Positions 9,556 through 18,156 of a DNA stretch of 64,000 bases are shown in pieces. The position numbers were made by a program, and so were the translations under genes. This stretch comes from Clostridium lacusfryxellense (GTDB lineage Bacteria; Bacillota; Clostridia; Clostridiales; Clostridiaceae), in contig NZ_JAHLEB010000011.1 of NCBI RefSeq assembly GCF_018861735.1, positions 52,198 to 116,197 on the forward strand, in the 5' to 3' direction. Under the pieces are notes generated by a model. It had not been told where the DNA came from. It saw only the letters and a program-made list of their open reading frames with translations, and searched no databases. Position 1 is the stretch's first letter; each line of letters begins with the position of its first letter.

Positions 9556-9594
9556 GATAGTATAATTTAATATATTTACTTGAATTATACTATC
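9556..9594. promoter_or_regulatory. Perfect 12-bp-arm inverted repeat upstream of the AgrC-like kinase
   Basis: GATAGTATAATT at 9556-9567 is exactly complementary to AATTATACTATC at 9583-9594, with a 15-base spacer, 20 bp before the kinase start. The arms contain TATAAT-like hexamers, so it may be an operator overlapping a promoter. Confidence 0.5.
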
Positions 9595-9687
9595 TTTACA
9601 TTCCCACTTATTGTGTAATTATATCATGGACAATCTGCTGAATATGGTGCATCTTGTCACCTCTCAATTTAAATGGCTTCAAGCGAC

Positions 9688-9714
9688 TAAAAAAACTCGC
9701 TTTTCAGCGAGTTT
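9688..9714 (-). terminator. Terminator of the glycolipid glycosyltransferase operon
   Basis: Stem AAACTCGC (9693-9700) with GCGAGTTT (9707-9714) and a 6-base loop, followed on the minus strand by a T run. It starts four bases after the glycosyltransferase stop codon. Confidence 0.85.
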
Positions 9715-9717
9715 CTT

Positions 9718-10902
9718 CTATGTTACCTTTTGATTTGCTATCATGTAAGTTTGTTTTTCCACTTCCATATAAACCCTCTCAACATTTGCCCCAAAACACC
9801 TAGATGACAATGAATCTATTCCATCATAAGCATTTTTAACCATTACGTCGCAATTACCTTTATCATTCAAGATATCAAATAATATCCCATCTAAATCTTC
9901 ATCCTTATAAAAAATTCTACCATTAACCTTATCCGAAATTATACCATCTAAATTTTTATCATACTTAGCTACAACCAAAATCTGAGCAGCCATAGCTTCA
10001 GCAAAAGTTAATCCCTGTGTTTCCGTTAGTGAAGCACCTACAAACACATCTCCCATTTGATAATACTTACCAATTTCCGCCCAAGGTCTTTCTCCTGCGA
10101 ATATCACAGACTTTTCAATTCCTAACTCCTTAGCTAATAATTCTAGATTTTCACGTTCCGGACCATCACCTACAAGGAGCAATTTACAGTTAGGTAATCT
10201 CTTAATTAATTCCTTCATACTATTTACAATTACATCTATACTTTTTTCTTTTGCTATACGTCCAATAAATAACACAACTGGATCCGTTTCATTTATCCCA
10301 AAAGATTTCTTTTCATTTTTAATAACTTCCTCATTAAAGTTGCTTCTTTTAAATGGTTCTATATCAACGCCTGTAGGTATTACATCAATATGTCTTGTTA
10401 ACCCATATTGCCGCAATGCATCTTTGACCTTAATTGTAGGTACTATTATAGCGCTGCAATCTCTACAATATAGTTTACTTACCTTCTTTGCAAATTGTGA
10501 AGCTGGCTTAAGCATTATGCCATGAGACACATAATGAATATAATCTTCATACATAGTATGGTAAGTGTGAACTACAGGTATATCTAACCTTTTAGCTACT
10601 ATTCTTCCAAATATTCCTACACTGAATTCTGTTTGTGTGTGTATTAAATCCAAATCTAATTTTTTTATTTTACTCATAATTTTATGTGAATATATCATCC
10701 CAACTCTTTGAGAAGGTAAAAGGAAAAATGGTATACTGGGTAACCTAATTATACCTTCCTGCTCCTCCACATCTGGGTACGTTACTGTTATAATAGTTAC
10801 ATTATGCCCAAGTTTAATTAATTCATTTCTTAGTATCATAGTAGACGTAACTACCCCACTTACTTGCGGATAATAGGTATCAGTAAAAATTCCAATATTC
10901 AT
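9718..10902 (-). CDS. Family 4 glycosyltransferase, diacylglycerol glucosyltransferase-like
   Basis: A 394-aa GT-B enzyme. The N-terminus MNIGIFTDTYYPQVSGV and the segment VVHTYHTMYEDY near residue 120 are typical of family 4 enzymes that glycosylate diacylglycerol or phosphatidylinositol. The donor domain shows VVLFIGRIAKEKSIDVI, LLVGDGPERENLELLA and the EX7E region ASLTETQGLTFAEAMAA. It is the last gene of a three-gene unit with a flippase-like protein and another glycosyltransferase, 70 bp after the former. Synthesis of a membrane glycolipid anchor is a fair inference; acceptor and sugar are not determined. Confidence 0.8.
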   Translation of the reverse strand: MNIGIFTDTYYPQVSGVVTSTMILRNELIKLGHNVTIITVTYPDVEEQEGIIRLPSIPFFLLPSQRVGMIYSHKIMSKIKKLDLDLIHTQTEFSVGIFGRIVAKRLDIPVVHTYHTMYEDYIHYVSHGIMLKPASQFAKKVSKLYCRDCSAIIVPTIKVKDALRQYGLTRHIDVIPTGVDIEPFKRSNFNEEVIKNEKKSFGINETDPVVLFIGRIAKEKSIDVIVNSMKELIKRLPNCKLLLVGDGPERENLELLAKELGIEKSVIFAGERPWAEIGKYYQMGDVFVGASLTETQGLTFAEAMAAQILVVAKYDKNLDGIISDKVNGRIFYKDEDLDGILFDILNDKGNCDVMVKNAYDGIDSLSSRCFGANVERVYMEVEKQTYMIANQKVT

Positions 10903-10972
10903 AATCAGTCCCCTTCAAATACTATAGTTTTCTTTAAAATCCTTTTAATTACTGTGCATCAACGGACCTATC

Positions 10973-11962
10973 TTAATCCTTCATAAATGCATAAAACCCA
11001 AAGATTATACAAGAGTAAAATGTGATTACTCTCCATAACAATATAGCCGCCATTATATTATTAGAAGCAAAAAACAAACCAAAGAACATATAAAAAGCAC
11101 CTTCTGCTCCACCTACGGCTCCAGGTAATGGTATAAATGCTGTAAGCATCATTACAAACGCAGTTCCAGCTATCATACTTCCTACGCTTGCATTTCTCAT
11201 TCCAAAACTAAGGTAAATAAAATAAGGAATAACAAAAATTATTGTTAACTGAAATATTGTATAAATGACAGCTTTCAGCATTAATACTTTGCTTGTCTTT
11301 ACTATCTCCATATTATCATGAAATTGATTTAAATTGTCATTAATATGATCTTCTAGCTTTGACATGTTTTTTACTAATTTAATTTTCCCTAATATCTTAG
11401 ATAAAAATAATATTAATTTATGTGTTAATTTTCTATATTTTGAAAATACAATTAAAAATATAATTACACTAGCATTGACTGTAAAACCTATTCCTATTAA
11501 ATAAAACAAATTGCTCATTTTACCTCTAAAGAAACTTGCTTTCCAAAATATAAGAACTAAAGAATATATAGTTAATATTGATTGATAGATAATAAACTTA
11601 ATCATAAGCGCTGAGCCAGAATTACCTGCACCCAGTCCTTGTTTTATAAGTGAATATAGCTGCATTGGCTGACCACCGGATGCAAAAGGTGTAATTGAAT
11701 TAAAATATTGACCAACCATAGTTACTTTAAATGCTTTTTTAAATTTATAATCTCTTTTTGTTAAAGATATAATAGTTTGCAATGTTTTAGCTTCAAAAGC
11801 CCAATATAGAAGCATCGATAAAAAGGCTGCGACAATCCATTTCACTTGCAAATTTTTTATTTGATGAATTAAATCCATCCAACCATTAGTGAATATTATT
11901 AGTAGAATAAATATAGCTGCAGATCCTATTCCCAAGATAAAATTCAATTTATAATTTTTCAT
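10973..11962 (-). CDS. Lysylphosphatidylglycerol synthase TM-like / UPF0104 membrane protein
   Basis: A 329-aa integral membrane protein with about eight segments. Conserved features are GQYFNSITPFASGGQPMQLY near residue 90 and AFIPLPGAVGGAEGAFYMFF near residue 275, both hallmarks of the LPG_synthase_TM (YbhN/AglD) family. These proteins act as lipid or glycolipid flippase-like partners; the soluble aminoacyl-transferase domain of MprF is absent. It lies four bases after the upstream glycosyltransferase and 70 bp before the next, so a role in handling the glycolipid made by these enzymes is inferred from the operon. Confidence 0.8.
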   Translation of the reverse strand: MKNYKLNFILGIGSAAIFILLIIFTNGWMDLIHQIKNLQVKWIVAAFLSMLLYWAFEAKTLQTIISLTKRDYKFKKAFKVTMVGQYFNSITPFASGGQPMQLYSLIKQGLGAGNSGSALMIKFIIYQSILTIYSLVLIFWKASFFRGKMSNLFYLIGIGFTVNASVIIFLIVFSKYRKLTHKLILFLSKILGKIKLVKNMSKLEDHINDNLNQFHDNMEIVKTSKVLMLKAVIYTIFQLTIIFVIPYFIYLSFGMRNASVGSMIAGTAFVMMLTAFIPLPGAVGGAEGAFYMFFGLFFASNNIMAAILLWRVITFYSCIIFGFYAFMKD

Positions 11963-11966
11963 TTAA

Positions 11967-12998
11967 TTACCTACCTTTTACCTTAGAAACCTTTTTATAG
12001 AAATCCTGCCACATAGAAAGTACACTTTCTCTTGAATAAAACTTATGTCCACGTACTGCCTTTTCTTTAGCCTGCTCGTAATACTTCTGGTCATTTTTCA
12101 ACTTTTCTATAGCATTAATGAAACCCTCATTAGTATGTTCTTTTAAGTAATAATCAAATAATATATCCTCATATAATTCCAAATCCCTTAGCAATATTGG
12201 TGTTTGAGTATTCATTGCTTCAAGTATAGACATAGGAAAAAGCTCATTATAAGACGGCATGAAAAGTACATCTGATACATTATATATATCATTCATCAAA
12301 TCTCTTTCAACTATTCCTGTAAATAATATATTTTTAGGTGCATTATCCATTTGATGTTTCAATTCCTTATATCCATCAGTTATGTTTCCAAAAGAAAAAC
12401 CACCTGCCCAAACAAATTGTATTCCTGGAAGTTTCCTTGCTATGTTTATAAAATCAATGACACCTTTTCTAGTTTGTATCTGACCTACGCCAAGAACAAC
12501 AAAAGCATCCCTTGCAATATTTAATCTTTCCTTAGCTATATATTTATTCTCATCTGTAAGCTTATAAAATTTTTCAGTTGATACAAAATTGGGAATGTAC
12601 GTTATTTTTTTTCTATCAATATTATAAGCTTCGAGCCTTGGTATAAAGTTTGGATTTACTGTAACTAAATAATCCATCTTGTTATAGAAATTTATAATAT
12701 ATTTATAAAAAATTATTTTAATAAGTTTTGGTAATTTAATACTTCCCTCAATAGTCTCAGGTAAAAAATGTACATAACCCACTGTTACACCTTTTCTTTT
12801 AGCAAAAGGCACACTTAAATAATGCTTTAAATCAATAGTATGATAATGCATTATTTCAGTTCTTGCTCTTTTATTTATAACAACCTTATATTCCTTGTCC
12901 AATCCGTTTTTAACTAAATTTACTTGCTCTAGGTAAGCTGACCCTACCCCTTGACCTTTAACTTTATCTGCTGAAGACAGCATGTTTATAGTAGGCAT
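11967..12998 (-). CDS. Family 4 glycosyltransferase
   Basis: A 343-aa enzyme starting MPTINMLSSADKVKGQGVGSA. The ATG at 12998 is eight bases after AGGAG; a GTG nine bases upstream lies inside that site and is rejected. The acceptor domain has YVHFLPETIEGSIKLP. The donor domain shows VVLGVGQIQTRKGVIDFI, FVWAGGFSFG, and VLFMPSYNELFPMSILEAM with the EX7E-type motif. It is the first gene of the three-gene glycosyltransferase/flippase unit. With the last gene it could add sequential sugars to a lipid. Nucleotide-sugar specificity cannot be read from the sequence. Confidence 0.8.
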   Translation of the reverse strand: MPTINMLSSADKVKGQGVGSAYLEQVNLVKNGLDKEYKVVINKRARTEIMHYHTIDLKHYLSVPFAKRKGVTVGYVHFLPETIEGSIKLPKLIKIIFYKYIINFYNKMDYLVTVNPNFIPRLEAYNIDRKKITYIPNFVSTEKFYKLTDENKYIAKERLNIARDAFVVLGVGQIQTRKGVIDFINIARKLPGIQFVWAGGFSFGNITDGYKELKHQMDNAPKNILFTGIVERDLMNDIYNVSDVLFMPSYNELFPMSILEAMNTQTPILLRDLELYEDILFDYYLKEHTNEGFINAIEKLKNDQKYYEQAKEKAVRGHKFYSRESVLSMWQDFYKKVSKVKGR

Positions 12999-13297
12999 TA
13001 TAGTCACTCCTATCTAAAATAACCTTGTTTATACATTTATTGTACTCTACTATTATTAAAAATTGATTAATGTTACCTTAAAATTTTCTTAAATTTCATT
13101 TATTACCTATTAAAATCTAATATTTTAAAATTCCATTTATAATATTTTACCCAATTTATTTTGTTTTAGCAATTTTTCAGCATATTTAGCTTATATTTTA
13201 ATTATATGCTTATATTTCATTAATTTACCACTTATATTTTATTATAAAAAGCAGATAATACTTTTGTAGATTTAATAAAAGACTGGAGGAAATAAAT

Positions 13298-13507
13298 ATG
13301 ATGAATAACGAAAATAAGCAAATTGAAAGTAACAATCTAAAAGTAATTAAAGACCAGTTAGGATACGAATCATTACTTAATAAAAAATTTAATGAATATG
13401 GTTCACAATGCACAGATCAAAATTTAAAGAATCTATGCAATGAGGCTAGTCAAACTCACAAGCAAAACTTTAATACATTAAAAACTTACCTTGATTCTCA
13501 TCAATAA
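13298..13507 (+). CDS. Small helical protein upstream of CotF-like protein
   Basis: A 69-aa protein (two ATG codons in a row; GGAGG eight bases upstream). It is fully helical-looking, with SLLNKKFNEYGSQCTDQNLKNLCNEA and a closing KQNFNTLKTYLDSHQ. The pattern matches short ferritin-like CotF/YhcQ-associated spore proteins, but I cannot assign a family firmly. It is followed after 22 bp by the CotF-like gene, and both end at a strong terminator, so they form a bicistronic, probably sporulation-related unit. Confidence 0.65.
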   Translation: MMNNENKQIESNNLKVIKDQLGYESLLNKKFNEYGSQCTDQNLKNLCNEASQTHKQNFNTLKTYLDSHQ

Positions 13508-13529
13508 TATATAAATGGAGGGATATTTT

Positions 13530-13796
13530 ATGAATATGACTGAAAAAGATTTGATGTCAGATTTACTTGCTACAGAAAAACAAGTTATTTCCGCTTACAG
13601 TACAGGAATAACTGAATCTTCTTGCGCAAATTTGAGAAATACATTAATCGGAAACTATACAAATGATCAAAACATCCAATATATGATATTTGATGCTATG
13701 AAACAAAAAGGATGGTATCCTACAAAAGATGCTCCTGATAATGAAGTTCAAGAATTAAAAGATCAAGCAAATCAAATGATGAATGAATTAAAGTAA
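13530..13796 (+). CDS. CotF-family spore coat protein
   Basis: An 88-aa protein with the CotF-domain pattern: MTEKDLMSDLLATEKQVISAY, then SCANLRNTLIGNY and a C-terminal MKQKGWYPTKDAP. CotF-type proteins are small, soluble, two-helix coat proteins. The ATG at 13530 lies seven bases after GGAGGG. An in-frame ATG at 13515 overlaps that site and is rejected. It is the second gene of the two-gene unit and is followed by a perfect 13-bp-stem terminator. Confidence 0.8.
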   Translation: MNMTEKDLMSDLLATEKQVISAYSTGITESSCANLRNTLIGNYTNDQNIQYMIFDAMKQKGWYPTKDAPDNEVQELKDQANQMMNELK

Positions 13797-13834
13797 TTCA
13801 CTTTATCGACATATATTTATCTTTATAAACTTTA

Positions 13835-13875
13835 AGCAACCTCTAACATATATAATACGTTAGAGGTTGCTTTTA
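13835..13875 (+). terminator. Terminator of the CotF-like operon
   Basis: AGCAACCTCTAAC (13835-13847) pairs perfectly with GTTAGAGGTTGCT (13859-13871) around an 11-base loop, followed by TTTT. Confidence 0.9.
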
Positions 13876-13918
13876 TAATTTTAATTCTATTTATTTTACA
13901 TTAAGATAATAAAAGAGA

Positions 13919-14761
13919 CTATACTTCCACAAATTCCTCATATATCTTTGGCCTATTTTTTATTTTATTTTGGTTATATCCACTACAAACTATTGCCAAA
14001 AGTATGATCCCTAAAATTAGAAAAATTCCATGGATTCCTATTACATACTTTCCACCTATTATTAAAAATGATGAAGAGATTGAAAGTGCTAAGAGATTGT
14101 TTACAAAATGTGCAAATATGCTTAAATAAATCGACCCAGTTTTCAAATATATAAATCCAAGAACTAGTCCTAAGAAAAATGCATTTATACCTTGAGGTAT
14201 GTTCATATGCACAATTGCGAAAAATAATGATGTTATAACAAGCGCTACTATGGGATTTATCTTTTTAGACATCCCTTTTAAAAGAATTCCTCTAAAAATA
14301 ATCTCCTCATATATTGGTGCTACTACAGAAACGCTAAGTATTAATATAATTGGTGAAACAGAATTTTCATCAAATACTTCATTTATAAAATTAGGCATAG
14401 ATATATTGCTTACCAAAAACGTTATGCTATTATCAAATATCAAACGAAAAGCTATAATCATTAGGCCCGCACAAGCATAATCTTTTAAATTTAAGTAGCG
14501 TTTAGGTTTTTGCTCACATGTCCTGTTACTAAGCCATTTGAATAAAATGATGATAACATAATATTTTACTAATACTCCGAAAACAAAAACGATATAAGGC
14601 ACTGCCTTTTCATATTTACCAGAAAATATCTCTAAAAACTCTACAGGCATTTGACCTAGCGCTTCCAATAAAATTGAAAGAAACATTACAAATAGAGCTT
14701 TTATGATTCCCATTTTTTTTATATTAGTATTCCCATTTTCTATATTTTCAAAAAATTTCAT
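13919..14761 (-). CDS. CPBP-family intramembrane protease (first of two paralogues)
   Basis: A 280-aa membrane protein of the CPBP (CAAX protease / bacteriocin-processing, Abi) family. The conserved motifs are all present: PIYEEIIFRGILLKGM (EExxxR) near residue 148, SLFFAIVHMNIPQGINAF (FxxxH) and SIFAHFVNNLLAL (HxxxN). About eight membrane segments are visible. An equally long paralogue lies at 41370-42212, with the same motifs and many identical blocks. Family members process prenylated proteins or bacteriocins, or confer self-immunity. No bacteriocin gene is adjacent. It is a lone gene facing the CotF-like unit. Confidence 0.85.
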   Translation of the reverse strand: MKFFENIENGNTNIKKMGIIKALFVMFLSILLEALGQMPVEFLEIFSGKYEKAVPYIVFVFGVLVKYYVIIILFKWLSNRTCEQKPKRYLNLKDYACAGLMIIAFRLIFDNSITFLVSNISMPNFINEVFDENSVSPIILILSVSVVAPIYEEIIFRGILLKGMSKKINPIVALVITSLFFAIVHMNIPQGINAFFLGLVLGFIYLKTGSIYLSIFAHFVNNLLALSISSSFLIIGGKYVIGIHGIFLILGIILLAIVCSGYNQNKIKNRPKIYEEFVEV

Positions 14762-15083
14762 TAACTCACACTCTCTAACTTATTGTACTCCCCCAAAATC
14801 TGCACAATTAATATATATTTTTTGCATTTTAACCACGCTTTGTAACATTCTACAAAACTTAATATCGTTTACCATATCATGTTCCTAAGTGTAACATACA
14901 ATTTACTCTATCAAATATTAACTTAGTGAAAATTCTACTATATATAATCGCAACTTTATAATATGTACTTATATAATAATTACTATATGCTGCTCTAGAA
15001 TGTTTTATTCAATAAAAAAAATCTGTATTTCTTATATTGTAAAATCCAATATTAAGAAACACAGATCTATATTTATTAATTAT
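14762..15083. other. Intergenic region with the CAP-gene terminator
   Basis: This 322-bp stretch holds an AT-rich leader for the CPBP gene and one clear hairpin, ATCTGT..ACAGAT at 15021-15066 with inner pairing of TTTCTTATATTG to CAATATTAAGAAA. It serves as the terminator of the minus-strand CAP-domain gene. I see no other gene. Confidence 0.6.
15021..15066 (-). terminator. Terminator downstream of the CAP-domain gene
   Basis: A near-continuous 20-bp stem, with an 8-11 base loop, is followed on the minus strand by a run of T (complement of A7 at 15014-15020). It lies just after the CAP gene stop. Confidence 0.8.
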
Positions 15084-15833
15084 TTATTTTCCTATGAATT
15101 GTTGAGTCCAGTAAATAGATCCGTTTGCGTTCTTTGCTATTCCTACTCCTATTTCAGTAAAATCCTTACTTAAAATATTAGCTCTGTGTCCGGGAGAATT
15201 CATCCACCCATCCATTACTGAAGCTGCAGTTGGTTGACCCATTGCAATATTTTCACCTGCTGCGCTATATGTAATACCGAATTGTTTCATCATGTCAAAA
15301 GGCGATCCATAAGTCGGTGATGTATGAGAAAAATAATTGTTTTTCGCCATGTCCTCTGACTTTGTTCTAGCTACAGTTGAAAGCTTAACATTCTCTTTTA
15401 ATGGAGCTAGTCCTTGTTTTGATCTTTCCTGATTAACTAGTGTAACTACTTCTTTTACTATCTTGTCATCTGCTGACAAATTTGGTGCTGTTGTTGCTTT
15501 TACTGGTGTTGTCTTTACTGGTGTTGCTTTAACTGGCGTTGCTTTTACAGGCGTTGCTTTTACTGGTGTTACTTTTGCAGGCGTTGCTTTTGCTGGTGTT
15601 TCCTTTACAGCCACTGCTTTTGCAGGTGTTGCTTTTATAGGAGTGGTTCCTTGAGGCATAATAGCTAACCCCTTTGGAAGTTCAATTCCATACTTAGCAC
15701 ATAAGCTTTGTAGGCTATCTCCTGCCTTAATTGTGTTAAACGTATAACAATCTTGTGCGTAGGCAGCTGAACTTATTCCTGTTGTTACTAAAATACCTAA
15801 CGTTAATATTAATGCTCTTAAAGATTTCTTCAT
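15084..15833 (-). CDS. Secreted CAP-domain (SCP/PR1-like) protein
   Basis: A 249-aa exported protein. Residues 1-26 are a Sec signal peptide ending near SAAYAQ. A short LysM-like segment, FNTIKAGDSLQSLCAKYGI, follows. Residues about 65-115 are a low-complexity linker of repeated KATPVKATP-type units. The C-terminal CAP domain (about 125-249) has VNQERSKQGLAPL, MAKNNYFSHTSP and GENIAMGQ, and ends in HRANILSKDFTEIGVG and WTQQFIG, as in YkwD-type proteins. Such proteins are common in spore formers; function is mostly unknown. The repeat tract gives an open frame on the other strand that is not a gene. Confidence 0.88.
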   Translation of the reverse strand: MKKSLRALILTLGILVTTGISSAAYAQDCYTFNTIKAGDSLQSLCAKYGIELPKGLAIMPQGTTPIKATPAKAVAVKETPAKATPAKVTPVKATPVKATPVKATPVKTTPVKATTAPNLSADDKIVKEVVTLVNQERSKQGLAPLKENVKLSTVARTKSEDMAKNNYFSHTSPTYGSPFDMMKQFGITYSAAGENIAMGQPTAASVMDGWMNSPGHRANILSKDFTEIGVGIAKNANGSIYWTQQFIGK

Positions 15834-16216
15834 CTTTTGTACCTCACCTTCTTAATTTTATATACAAAGTATGTTTTTTCTTTGTACACCTATAGTAACA
15901 TCAAAATGACGTATACAGTTTATTTATTGATGGGATTTATGTCGTATTATGTCATAAATGTGTTTATTATAGATTGTTATGCTTTGGTTATAATATAGCT
16001 ACAGAATTTAATAAAATTACTCAATACAATGAATATAAAATTTATTTTTGTAAACAATATACTATATGACCATATTATAGTTGTAGAATCATTATAAATC
16101 TTGAAAACGTTTATTAAAATGATTCTCTACTCATCAATCAAATGTTAAAAAATAATGATATAACTAATTTTCTATCTAAAATATTCAGATACTTATTAGT
16201 GAAAGGAAGTATATAA
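15834..16216. other. Intergenic region between CAP gene and 55-aa gene
   Basis: A 383-bp divergent promoter region. It contains a 9-bp-arm inverted repeat (16085-16093 with 16118-16126) enclosing TTGAAAACGTTTATT, which resembles a catabolite-responsive element. I see no other gene. Confidence 0.5.
16085..16126. promoter_or_regulatory. Inverted repeat enclosing a cre-like sequence
   Basis: AGAATCATT and AATGATTCT are exact complements flanking TGAAAACGTTTATT, close to the CcpA-type consensus TGWAANCGNTNWCA. It is about 90 bp upstream of the 55-aa gene. Identification as cre is tentative. Confidence 0.3.
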
Positions 16217-16384
16217 ATGGTTGATATGTATTACAGACTTGTAAAGGCAGGATTAAGAACAATTCAAAAAGTACCAGATCAATTTAGAGATGCTGTAATT
16301 GCAAATTTAGCACCCTTAACATCAGATGCAAAAAGTAATCCAACTTCACCTATAGTAACCTTAAGTGACTCACCATTAATTTAA
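16217..16384 (+). CDS. 55-aa protein resembling CD1375-type phage-associated small proteins
   Basis: A small gene with AAAGGAAG upstream of its ATG. The protein starts MVDMYYRLVKAGLRTIQKVP, followed by DQFRDAV and a low-complexity polar tail. The MYxRLVKAGxRTxxQVP pattern is like the short proteins encoded next to phage tail genes (CD1375/XkdX neighbourhood). No phage gene is adjacent here. It ends in a hairpin of the dispersed terminator family and faces the aldehyde dehydrogenase gene. The resemblance is from memory. Confidence 0.6.
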   Translation: MVDMYYRLVKAGLRTIQKVPDQFRDAVIANLAPLTSDAKSNPTSPIVTLSDSPLI

Positions 16385-16388
16385 AATA

Positions 16389-16434
16389 AACTATAACACA
16401 ACGTATAATACGAATTATACATTATGTTATAGTT
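16389..16434. repeat. Dispersed palindromic terminator repeat, copy 1
   Basis: A 21-bp stem with 19 matches (16389-16409 with 16414-16434) around ACGA, with core ACACAACGTATAA...TTATACATTATGTT, lying between convergent genes. Close copies occur at 26464, 29479 and 31257. Confidence 0.8.
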
Positions 16435-16440
16435 TATTTA

Positions 16441-17832
16441 TTATTTTAACATTTTCCTTATAAGTTTATCTCTATTCCCATAAGGAGGAAAAATAAGTTT
16501 TATGTCCATAGAAGTACTTTTCTTTAATATACTTTTTCTGTGAGAGAAAGTTTCAAAACTATCTCTTCCATGATATGAACCCATTCCGGAATTTCCAACT
16601 CCACCAAATGGCATATTTGAACTTGCAACGTGTGATATAGTATCATTTATACATCCCCCACCAAAGGATATTCTTCTAAGAACTGTAGTTTCAAAGTTTT
16701 TATCTTCTGTGAAAACATATAAGGATAAAGGCTTTGGCCTATCATTTATCATTTCAATAACTTCATCTAAATTTTCATATTCAAGTATTGGCATAATCGG
16801 CCCGAATATCTCATCTTTCATAACATCATCTTGCCAATTCACTTTATCAATAATTGTTGGTTCAATGTACAATGCACCTGCATTTGATCCCCCACCATAA
16901 ATAATTTTATTTTTGTCATTTTCGATTATTGTTGCCAATCTATCAAACTGTCTTTTGTTAACAATTCTACCATAATCACTACTTTTAGAAGCATCCTCAC
17001 CATAAAAATTAACCACTTCAATTTTTAACATTTGAATAAATCTCTCTTTTATTGATTTGTGTACAAATATATAATCAGGGGCAATACAAGTTTGTCCTGC
17101 ATTTATTAGTTTACCCCATAATATTCTTTTAGCAGCTAATTCTAAATTAGCAGTCTTATCCACTATTACAGGACTCTTTCCACCCAGTTCAAGGGTTACA
17201 GGTACTAGATTTTCAGCAGCCGCTTTCATCACTATTCTCCCAACCGGTACACTACCTGTAAAGAATATATAATCAAAAGGTGAATTAATAAGCGCTGAAG
17301 TAGTCTCTTTCTCTCCCTCAATAACTCGTATGTATTCTTTTTCGAAGGCATCTTCAATGATTTTTTTCACTAACCCTGAAACAGTAGGCGTACTTTCAGA
17401 CGGTTTTAAAATAGCACAATTTCCAGCGGCTATAGCTCCTATTAAAGGCTCAATTAAAAGTTGAAATGGGTAATTAAAAGGACCTATAATTAACACGGTT
17501 CCATAGGGTTCATACATGATGTATCCCTTAGATGGAAACTGATGAAGTGGTGTCCTTACATTTTTAGTCTTAGCCCAACTCTTTAAATGTTTAATAAAGT
17601 TTCCTATGCTATCCAAAACAAACCCAATCTCTGTACCATAAGCTTCAAACTCACTTTTACCTAAATCCCTATATAAGGCTTTTATTATCTCTTCCTCATA
17701 CTTTTTTATAACATTTTTAAGCTTCTTAAGTGCAGCAATTCTAAAATCTATATCCCTTGTTTCACCTAATAGAAAATACTTATTATGTTCATTAAGCATA
17801 CTTTGAACTGCTTCTTGATCTATAGTTTCCAT
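16441..17832 (-). CDS. Aldehyde dehydrogenase (NAD(P)-dependent, class 3-like)
   Basis: A 463-aa ALDH-superfamily enzyme oxidising aldehydes to acids. It has the cofactor-binding FFTGSVPVGRIV (about 190-201), the catalytic Glu in LELGGKSPV (E215), and the catalytic Cys in NAGQTCIAPDY (C249). GPFNYPF and KPSEST lie near residues 117-147. The short N-terminus and a C-terminal extension ending in KLIRKMLK are typical of class 3 fatty-aldehyde or coniferyl-type enzymes, which can attach to membranes. The ATG follows GGAGGG. It is a single gene, and its end faces the 55-aa gene across a shared hairpin. Confidence 0.9.
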   Translation of the reverse strand: METIDQEAVQSMLNEHNKYFLLGETRDIDFRIAALKKLKNVIKKYEEEIIKALYRDLGKSEFEAYGTEIGFVLDSIGNFIKHLKSWAKTKNVRTPLHQFPSKGYIMYEPYGTVLIIGPFNYPFQLLIEPLIGAIAAGNCAILKPSESTPTVSGLVKKIIEDAFEKEYIRVIEGEKETTSALINSPFDYIFFTGSVPVGRIVMKAAAENLVPVTLELGGKSPVIVDKTANLELAAKRILWGKLINAGQTCIAPDYIFVHKSIKERFIQMLKIEVVNFYGEDASKSSDYGRIVNKRQFDRLATIIENDKNKIIYGGGSNAGALYIEPTIIDKVNWQDDVMKDEIFGPIMPILEYENLDEVIEMINDRPKPLSLYVFTEDKNFETTVLRRISFGGGCINDTISHVASSNMPFGGVGNSGMGSYHGRDSFETFSHRKSILKKSTSMDIKLIFPPYGNRDKLIRKMLK

Positions 17833-18156
17833 ATTAAACCCTCCACTTTACATTATATACCATCTTTATAGTTTATGTGATTAATTGTATCATACAAATC
17901 CTCTTCCTACCCTCTATAACAAAAGTATTAAAAAGTTCTCACATAATAATATAATATAAGCATATTATTATTAAACAAGTATGATTACTCGTCGATATAT
18001 AAAAAGTCAACTTTATTATTTTAAGTAACTGATAATTGCACCATTTTTAAATTTAGGAAATATCATCAAAATAAAGAACATTATGGTATGATAGTAGAAA
18101 GGATTTTTTTAAATCATTAATTTAAGTATACGGGATACGGGAGGAGACTTTAAACA
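17833..18156. other. Intergenic region between ALDH gene and pot operon
   Basis: A 324-bp divergent promoter region. The last 30 bp carry the repeated ATACGGGATACGGGAGG leading into the potA ribosome site. I could not identify a convincing promoter or riboswitch. Confidence 0.4.

Noticed and set aside
15490..15650. CRISPR-like array
   Set aside because: The short repeats are in-frame codon repeats of the CAP-protein linker with no spacers.
15463..15654. Plus-strand repetitive open frame (GVAFTGVAF type)
   Set aside because: Mirror of the Pro/Lys/Ala/Thr repeat linker of the CAP-domain gene; no ribosome site.
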